Below are positions 14,424 through 17,790 of a DNA stretch of 17,790 bases, one piece after another. This stretch comes from Flavobacteriales bacterium UBA2426. Its GTDB lineage: Bacteria > Bacteroidota > Bacteroidia > Flavobacteriales_F > PHOS-HE28. Both the position numbers and the translations under genes were made by a program. Location of the stretch: positions 17,805 to 35,594 of the forward strand of contig DDRC01000222.1 in the NCBI GenBank assembly GCA_002342985.1, in the 5' to 3' direction. Numbering within the stretch: the stretch's first letter is position 1; every line of letters begins with the position of its first letter. The notes beneath the pieces are model-generated. The model saw only the letters and a list, made by a program, of their open reading frames with translations, searched no databases and was not told the DNA's origin.

Positions 14424-14933
14424 TCACGGCAGCGGGAACCGCATCTCCGTCAACCCGAGCAGCGCGAAGTGCTCCTGCAATTCAGCGGAGCGCTCACCGC
14501 CGCGCGCGGCATGGTGCAGCAACGAGAGCCCGTGCGGCCCCTTTGCGCGCAAGAGATGCGGGAACGCTGCAAGCTGCGACTTCACCACGGCGGTTTGCCC
14601 CAGCATGGTGAGCACGAAGATGTTGGGCCGGGCACCGCGCGCCAGCAGGAACTCCGCCACCTCGCGGCTGCCCACATGGCCGGCGGCTTCCAAGGCGGTC
14701 TCGAAGTCGCCGCCGCCCCAGTCGTAGCACGCGTTCAGCAACCCGGGCTGCTCGTCGAGCATGCGCTTCACGGCATCGAACTCCCCATGGCCCACGCGCA
14801 CGAACTCCTTCACCAGCTCGTCCGGCAAGCGCGGGGGCTTGTCGTTGCCGGCGAGGTTCTGGGCGTGCAGGGGTAGCGCCCCCACGAGCGGCAAGCCGAG
14901 GGCGGTAGTGGCGAGGAAGTGCCTTCGATCCAT
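14424..14933 (-). CDS. Exported ankyrin-repeat protein with Tat-like signal
   Basis: A 169-residue protein. The N-terminus MDRRHFLATTALGLPL has adjacent arginines followed by a hydrophobic core and cleavage near LHA at about residue 24, which resembles a twin-arginine signal (RRxFL). The mature part carries two to three ankyrin-type repeats: VRVGHGEFDAVKRMLDEQPG, TALEAAGHVGSREVAEFLLARGARPN and a last SLLHHAARGG unit. Ankyrin repeats mediate protein binding, and the partner is unknown. The ATG lies 10 bases after the stop of the ABC permease gene on the same strand, so both are probably one transcript. Ankyrin proteins are more often cytoplasmic, so a periplasmic one coupled to a permease is noteworthy. 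It converges with the PepSY-like gene across about 135 bases in which I saw no strong terminator. Confidence 0.82.
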   Translation of the reverse strand: MDRRHFLATTALGLPLVGALPLHAQNLAGNDKPPRLPDELVKEFVRVGHGEFDAVKRMLDEQPGLLNACYDWGGGDFETALEAAGHVGSREVAEFLLARGARPNIFVLTMLGQTAVVKSQLAAFPHLLRAKGPHGLSLLHHAARGGERSAELQEHFALLGLTEMRFPLP

Positions 14934-14943
14934 GTTCGTTCGG

Positions 14944-17346
14944 TTACTCGTGCCGCAAGGCCTTCACCGGATCCGTCTGCGCCGCCCTTATCGCCCGGAA
15001 GCTCACCGTGAAGGATGCGATGAGCAGCACCACCAGTCCCGCACCGAGGAACACCAGCGGCTCGATGTGCGTGCGGAAGGCGAAGTTCTCCAGCCAGCGG
15101 CCCACGCCGAACCACGCGAGCGGCACCGCCACCAGCGCACCCACGAGCACCAGCAGGAGGAAATCGCGGGTGACCTCCCAGGTGATGCGCAGCGTGTCGG
15201 CGCCCATCACCTTGCGGATGCCGATCTCGCGCGTGCGCTTCTCGGCCGTCCAGCTGGCGAGCGCGAAGAGGCCAAGGCAGGCGATGAAGACCGCGAGCAG
15301 GGAGAAGATGCCGACGAGCTGCGCCAGGCGGCCCTGCGCCTCGTACTGCATGTTGAGCTGATCGTCGAGGAACTGGTACTCGAAGGGGAAGTTGGTGGTG
15401 CGCGCGTTCCATTCCTTGCGCGCGGCCTCGATCACGGGCCTGGGGTCGCCGCCCTCGGTGCGGATGTAGATGTACCGGAGCCACTGCGTAATGTCATTGG
15501 TCATGTCGAACACGAATGGGGCGACGGCCTTGAAGAGCGGATCGAAGGCGAAGTCCTTCGCCACGCCGATCACGCGCTCCTCGCCATGCGGCGTGTCCAT
15601 GCGCTCGCCGATGGCCTTGGCGGGATCATCGGGGTACAGCTGCCGGGCGAAGGTCTCGTTGATCACCACGCTCAGGGAATCATCGCCGGGGAAGTCGCGG
15701 CTGAACCAGCGACCGGCGAGCAGCTCGATGTCCATGGCCCGCTGGAACTCGGGGTTCACGTAGAGCGCGGGCAGGTAGGTCCACTTGCCCTGCTCCATGG
15801 TGCCCCAGTTGAACTCGTGGGTGTTGTGCTTCTTGCCGAGGATGTCGTTGGCCCAGCTCACGGCCTTCACCCCGCTGATCTTCTTCAGCTCGGGGTAGAC
15901 CGCCAGGTAGACATCCGCCATGGGCGCGCGCACGGGGATGAGCACCACCTGCTCCTTGGTGAATCCGAGGTCCACGGTGCGCAGGTGGTCGTGCTGGCGC
16001 TTCACGAAGACGGTGCCGATGATGAGCACCAGCGCGATGGCGAACTGCACCACCACCAGGGCTTTCCGCAGCGCCTGCCCGCGCGAGGTGCCGCCGCTGT
16101 TCCCCTTCAGCACCACCGCCGGCTGGAAGCTGCTGAGGAAGAAGGCCGGGTAGATGCCGCTGAGCAGGCCGAGCACCACCGCGAGGCCGAGCACGCCGGG
16201 CACCAGCATCGTCGGCAGCGGGATCATCTCACCCGCCAGCTCATTGAAGGCCGGCATCAGCAGCTTGATCAGCAGCAGGGCGATCAGCGCAGCGAGCATG
16301 CTCATGAGCACGCTCTCCAGCAGGAACTGGGCGATGAGCTGGCCGCGCGCCGCCCCCGCCGCTTTGCGCACGCCCACCTCGCGGGCCCGGTACGCGCTGC
16401 GCGCCGTGGCCAGGTTCATGAAGTTCACGGCGGCCAGCACCAGGATGAAGAAGCCGATGGCCCAGAGGATGTTCACGCTGCCCTTGTCGCCGTTCTGCCG
16501 CATCTCGAAGTCGAGCTTGCTGGTGAGGTGGATGTCCGCCAGCGGCTGCAGCTCGTGGCCGATCTGGTCCTTGAGGAAGTCGGGGTAGTATTTCTGGATG
16601 AAGGCCGGAAAGACGCGCTCCGCCTCCGCTTCGGTCACGCCCTCCTTCAGCCGCACGTAGGTCCAGCACGGGTTCCACACCCAATTGTTGCGCTCGATCT
16701 TCTTCCAGTACTGCAGGATGGTGTAGATGCTCACCAGCCCCTCGAAGCGGATGTGCGAGTTGCGCGGAAGCTCGCCCAGCACGCCCGTCACCTGCACATC
16801 CATGGCGTTGTCCCACTTCATCATCCGGCCCATGGGGTCGGCATCGCCGAAGTACTTCTTCGCCAGCTCCTGGCTGAGCACGATGCTGCCGGGCTTGGTG
16901 AGCGCCGTCCTCGGATCGCCCTGCACGAGCGGATAACCGAAGAGCTCGAACACGGTGCTGTCCACCAGGTACAGCCCGCTCTCGGTGAACATGCGGTCGG
17001 TGCTGAGGCTGTCGCCCACCTTCAGCGTGTGCTGCGGGTCCTGGAAATCGAACCAGCGGCAGTAGCGTTCCACCAGCTCCGGATGGTCGGCGTAGAGCGT
17101 GGGCCCCAGCCCGAAGACCATGCTGCTGCTGTGCTCGCCCTGCCCCTCCATCTCGATCTTGCCCACCACGCGGTACACGCGCTCATGATCGGGCACGAAA
17201 CGGTCGAAGCTGCGCTGGTACTGCACGTAGAGCCCGATGAGCACGAAGCATGCGATGCCCGTGGCCAGGCCCAGCAGGTTGATGAGCGCGTAGCGCTTCT
17301 GCTTCCAGAGGTTGCGGAAGCCGGTGAGGAGGAGGTTCTGCAGCAT
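14944..17346 (-). CDS. FtsX/MacB-type ABC transporter permease
   Basis: An 800-residue inner-membrane permease. TM1 is near residues 13-36. A large periplasmic domain of MacB_PCD type follows, then four TM segments near 290-312, 342-365, 379-403 and 429-449. A second periplasmic domain and three C-terminal TM segments near 676-698, 729-750 and 761-784 come next. The FtsX-type sequences REVGVRKAAGA and REIGIRKVMGA mark both halves as duplicated FtsX units, and the end DPVKALRHE is typical. This is the Bacteroidota 800-residue class. It has no ATPase domain, and no ATPase gene is in view, so the partner is elsewhere. Family members act in efflux, lipoprotein or peptide handling; the substrate is unknown. 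The ATG at 17346 gives the canonical MLQNLLLTGFRNL start; in-frame codons upstream (to 17562) run through the palindrome-bearing intergenic region and are unlikely. Confidence 0.93.
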   Translation of the reverse strand: MLQNLLLTGFRNLWKQKRYALINLLGLATGIACFVLIGLYVQYQRSFDRFVPDHERVYRVVGKIEMEGQGEHSSSMVFGLGPTLYADHPELVERYCRWFDFQDPQHTLKVGDSLSTDRMFTESGLYLVDSTVFELFGYPLVQGDPRTALTKPGSIVLSQELAKKYFGDADPMGRMMKWDNAMDVQVTGVLGELPRNSHIRFEGLVSIYTILQYWKKIERNNWVWNPCWTYVRLKEGVTEAEAERVFPAFIQKYYPDFLKDQIGHELQPLADIHLTSKLDFEMRQNGDKGSVNILWAIGFFILVLAAVNFMNLATARSAYRAREVGVRKAAGAARGQLIAQFLLESVLMSMLAALIALLLIKLLMPAFNELAGEMIPLPTMLVPGVLGLAVVLGLLSGIYPAFFLSSFQPAVVLKGNSGGTSRGQALRKALVVVQFAIALVLIIGTVFVKRQHDHLRTVDLGFTKEQVVLIPVRAPMADVYLAVYPELKKISGVKAVSWANDILGKKHNTHEFNWGTMEQGKWTYLPALYVNPEFQRAMDIELLAGRWFSRDFPGDDSLSVVINETFARQLYPDDPAKAIGERMDTPHGEERVIGVAKDFAFDPLFKAVAPFVFDMTNDITQWLRYIYIRTEGGDPRPVIEAARKEWNARTTNFPFEYQFLDDQLNMQYEAQGRLAQLVGIFSLLAVFIACLGLFALASWTAEKRTREIGIRKVMGADTLRITWEVTRDFLLLVLVGALVAVPLAWFGVGRWLENFAFRTHIEPLVFLGAGLVVLLIASFTVSFRAIRAAQTDPVKALRHE

Positions 17347-17432
17347 GGGTGCGCCGAGGGGTGGACGCAAGGTGCTCCGACCTGCCCGCCGATGGGCGGA
17401 TTCCGTGCGCTGGCGTTGCGTAGGTGACGGAT

Positions 17433-17445
17433 GGTTGGCCCAACC
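17433..17445. promoter_or_regulatory. Palindrome GGTTGGCCCAACC, copy 1
   Basis: A 13-base inverted repeat (GGTTGG-C-CCAACC) in the divergent region. Its outer arms GGTTG/CAACC match copy 2 at 17539-17551, with centres 106 bases apart. It is a candidate operator for a dimeric regulator; a chance pair is possible. Confidence 0.4.
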
Positions 17446-17538
17446 TTTCAACCTACCGTCCCCAGCGCATACGCTGCTCTGCTGGTGCATGCCGCTCCTC
17501 ACGCGGCCGTGGTGCAGCGGCACACCCACGCTCACCTT

Positions 17539-17551
17539 GGTTGAAACAACC
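17539..17551. promoter_or_regulatory. Palindrome GGTTGAAACAACC, copy 2
   Basis: The arms GGTTG/CAACC are identical to copy 1, with AAA in place of GCC in the centre. It ends 5 bases before the ATG at 17557, where an operator or start-site-overlapping element would act. A weak -7-like sequence TCACCTTG immediately precedes and touches it. Confidence 0.4.
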
Positions 17552-17556
17552 TGCTC

Positions 17557-17790
17557 ATGCAACGCACCCTACGCTTCATGCCCCGCATCGCCATCGCGCT
17601 CGTGTGCGCCATCGTCTTCCGCGGCCTGCCGCGCGCGCAAGGGCTCTCCACCGCCGAGCTGCTCGCCCCCGTGGGGAGCAGCTTCCACCACTACCAGATC
17701 GCAGACCTCTTCCCGTGGGACACCCTGCAAGGCCCGGGCGTGCTGTGGGATTATGCGTGGACCGCGGTCGACAGCACCGACGATGTGACC
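17557..17790 (+). CDS. Secreted protein, N-terminal part only
   Basis: The frame opens at the ATG 17557 and stays open to the right edge (78 codons). The N-terminus has two arginines, the hydrophobic core IAIALVCAIVF and a likely cleavage after PRAQ near residue 28; an alternative ATG at 17578 would also give a signal peptide. The mature part contains SSFHHYQIADLFPWDTLQGPGVLWDYAW. This resembles the start of secreted Bacteroidota proteins that open with a 'GPG..W.' beta-strand segment and end in a type IX secretion signal. The C-terminus is outside the window, so that is a guess. It is divergent from the ABC permease gene and sits directly behind palindrome copy 2. No function is assigned. 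Confidence 0.7.
   Translation, partial: MQRTLRFMPRIAIALVCAIVFRGLPRAQGLSTAELLAPVGSSFHHYQIADLFPWDTLQGPGVLWDYAWTAVDSTDDVT

Noticed and set aside
14305..14727. A plus-strand frame with a lipoprotein-like N-terminus (VAVGLLLACTAHG)
   Set aside because: Most of it is antisense to the ankyrin-protein gene and the sequence after the apparent lipobox is an Arg/Ser/Cys-rich shadow; no -7 box was seen. It is the most tempting of the rejected frames.
17386..17399. Hairpin CCGCC-GATG-GGCGG upstream of the ABC permease
   Set aside because: The stem is only 5 bp and the position upstream of a start does not suit a terminator.
14761..17427. A long plus-strand open frame (888 codons) opposite the ABC permease
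   Set aside because: It is rich in His, Glu, Val and Ala without any domain pattern, and the opposite strand encodes a complete permease with clear membrane segments.
17347..17562. A 72-residue N-terminal extension of the ABC permease
   Set aside because: It would run through the palindromes and the start of the divergent gene, and permeases of this class begin at the short MLQNLLLTGF-like segment.

Overview
The window is a GC-rich chromosomal segment, by eye about two thirds G+C, that reads as a high-GC member of the Bacteroidota, probably from a Flavobacteriales-like lineage. Three things point there: the Bacteroidota -7 promoter element TAnnTTTG in front of several genes, the almost complete lack of Shine-Dalgarno sites, and the gene families present (exosortase K with its MSEP-CTERM partner, PepSY-like secreted proteins, an 800-residue FtsX/MacB-type permease, a TamA-like Omp85 protein and a CPAY-type mini-lipoprotein). 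The taxonomic placement is inference. I saw no tRNA, rRNA, insertion sequence, CRISPR array or phage gene. No gene-free stretch exceeds 300 bases; the longest is about 210 bases at 17347-17556.

Layout. 1-2689 is a minus-strand block: a predicted outer-membrane protein overlaps lipoyl synthase (lipA) by 4 bases, and glyceraldehyde-3-phosphate dehydrogenase (gap) follows and runs off the left edge. 2752-3159 is a plus-strand OsmC-family protein, facing a 42-residue lipoprotein on the minus strand (3219-3347) across a perfect hairpin. 3462-5872 is a coupled plus-strand pair, uracil-DNA glycosylase and a TamA-like Omp85 protein. It converges on a minus-strand front-end fatty-acid desaturase (5891-6964). 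7095-10424 is a tight two-gene plus-strand operon: exosortase K and a 937-residue MSEP-CTERM protein.

10465-14288 is an envelope-signalling module. A secreted protein with a probable PepSY-like domain plus SdiA-regulated-type propeller (minus strand) is divergent from an OmpR-family response regulator and its overlapping histidine kinase, which are followed by a stand-alone secreted PepSY-like protein. 14424-17346 is a minus-strand pair, an orphan ABC permease and an exported ankyrin-repeat protein. A secreted-protein gene begins at 17557 and runs off the right edge.

The most interesting elements are: (i) the exosortase K/MSEP-CTERM pair, a complete dedicated sorting system whose substrate is itself a multi-pass membrane protein with VIT-like and degenerate vWA-like regions; (ii) the two-component system flanked on both sides by PepSY-type secreted proteins, with a TTCCTTCCC motif shared by two of its promoters; (iii) a repeated arrangement of the -7 box only 5-8 bases from start codons, implying leaderless or nearly leaderless mRNAs; and (iv) a twice-occurring palindrome GGTTGnnnCAACC in the divergent region near the right edge.
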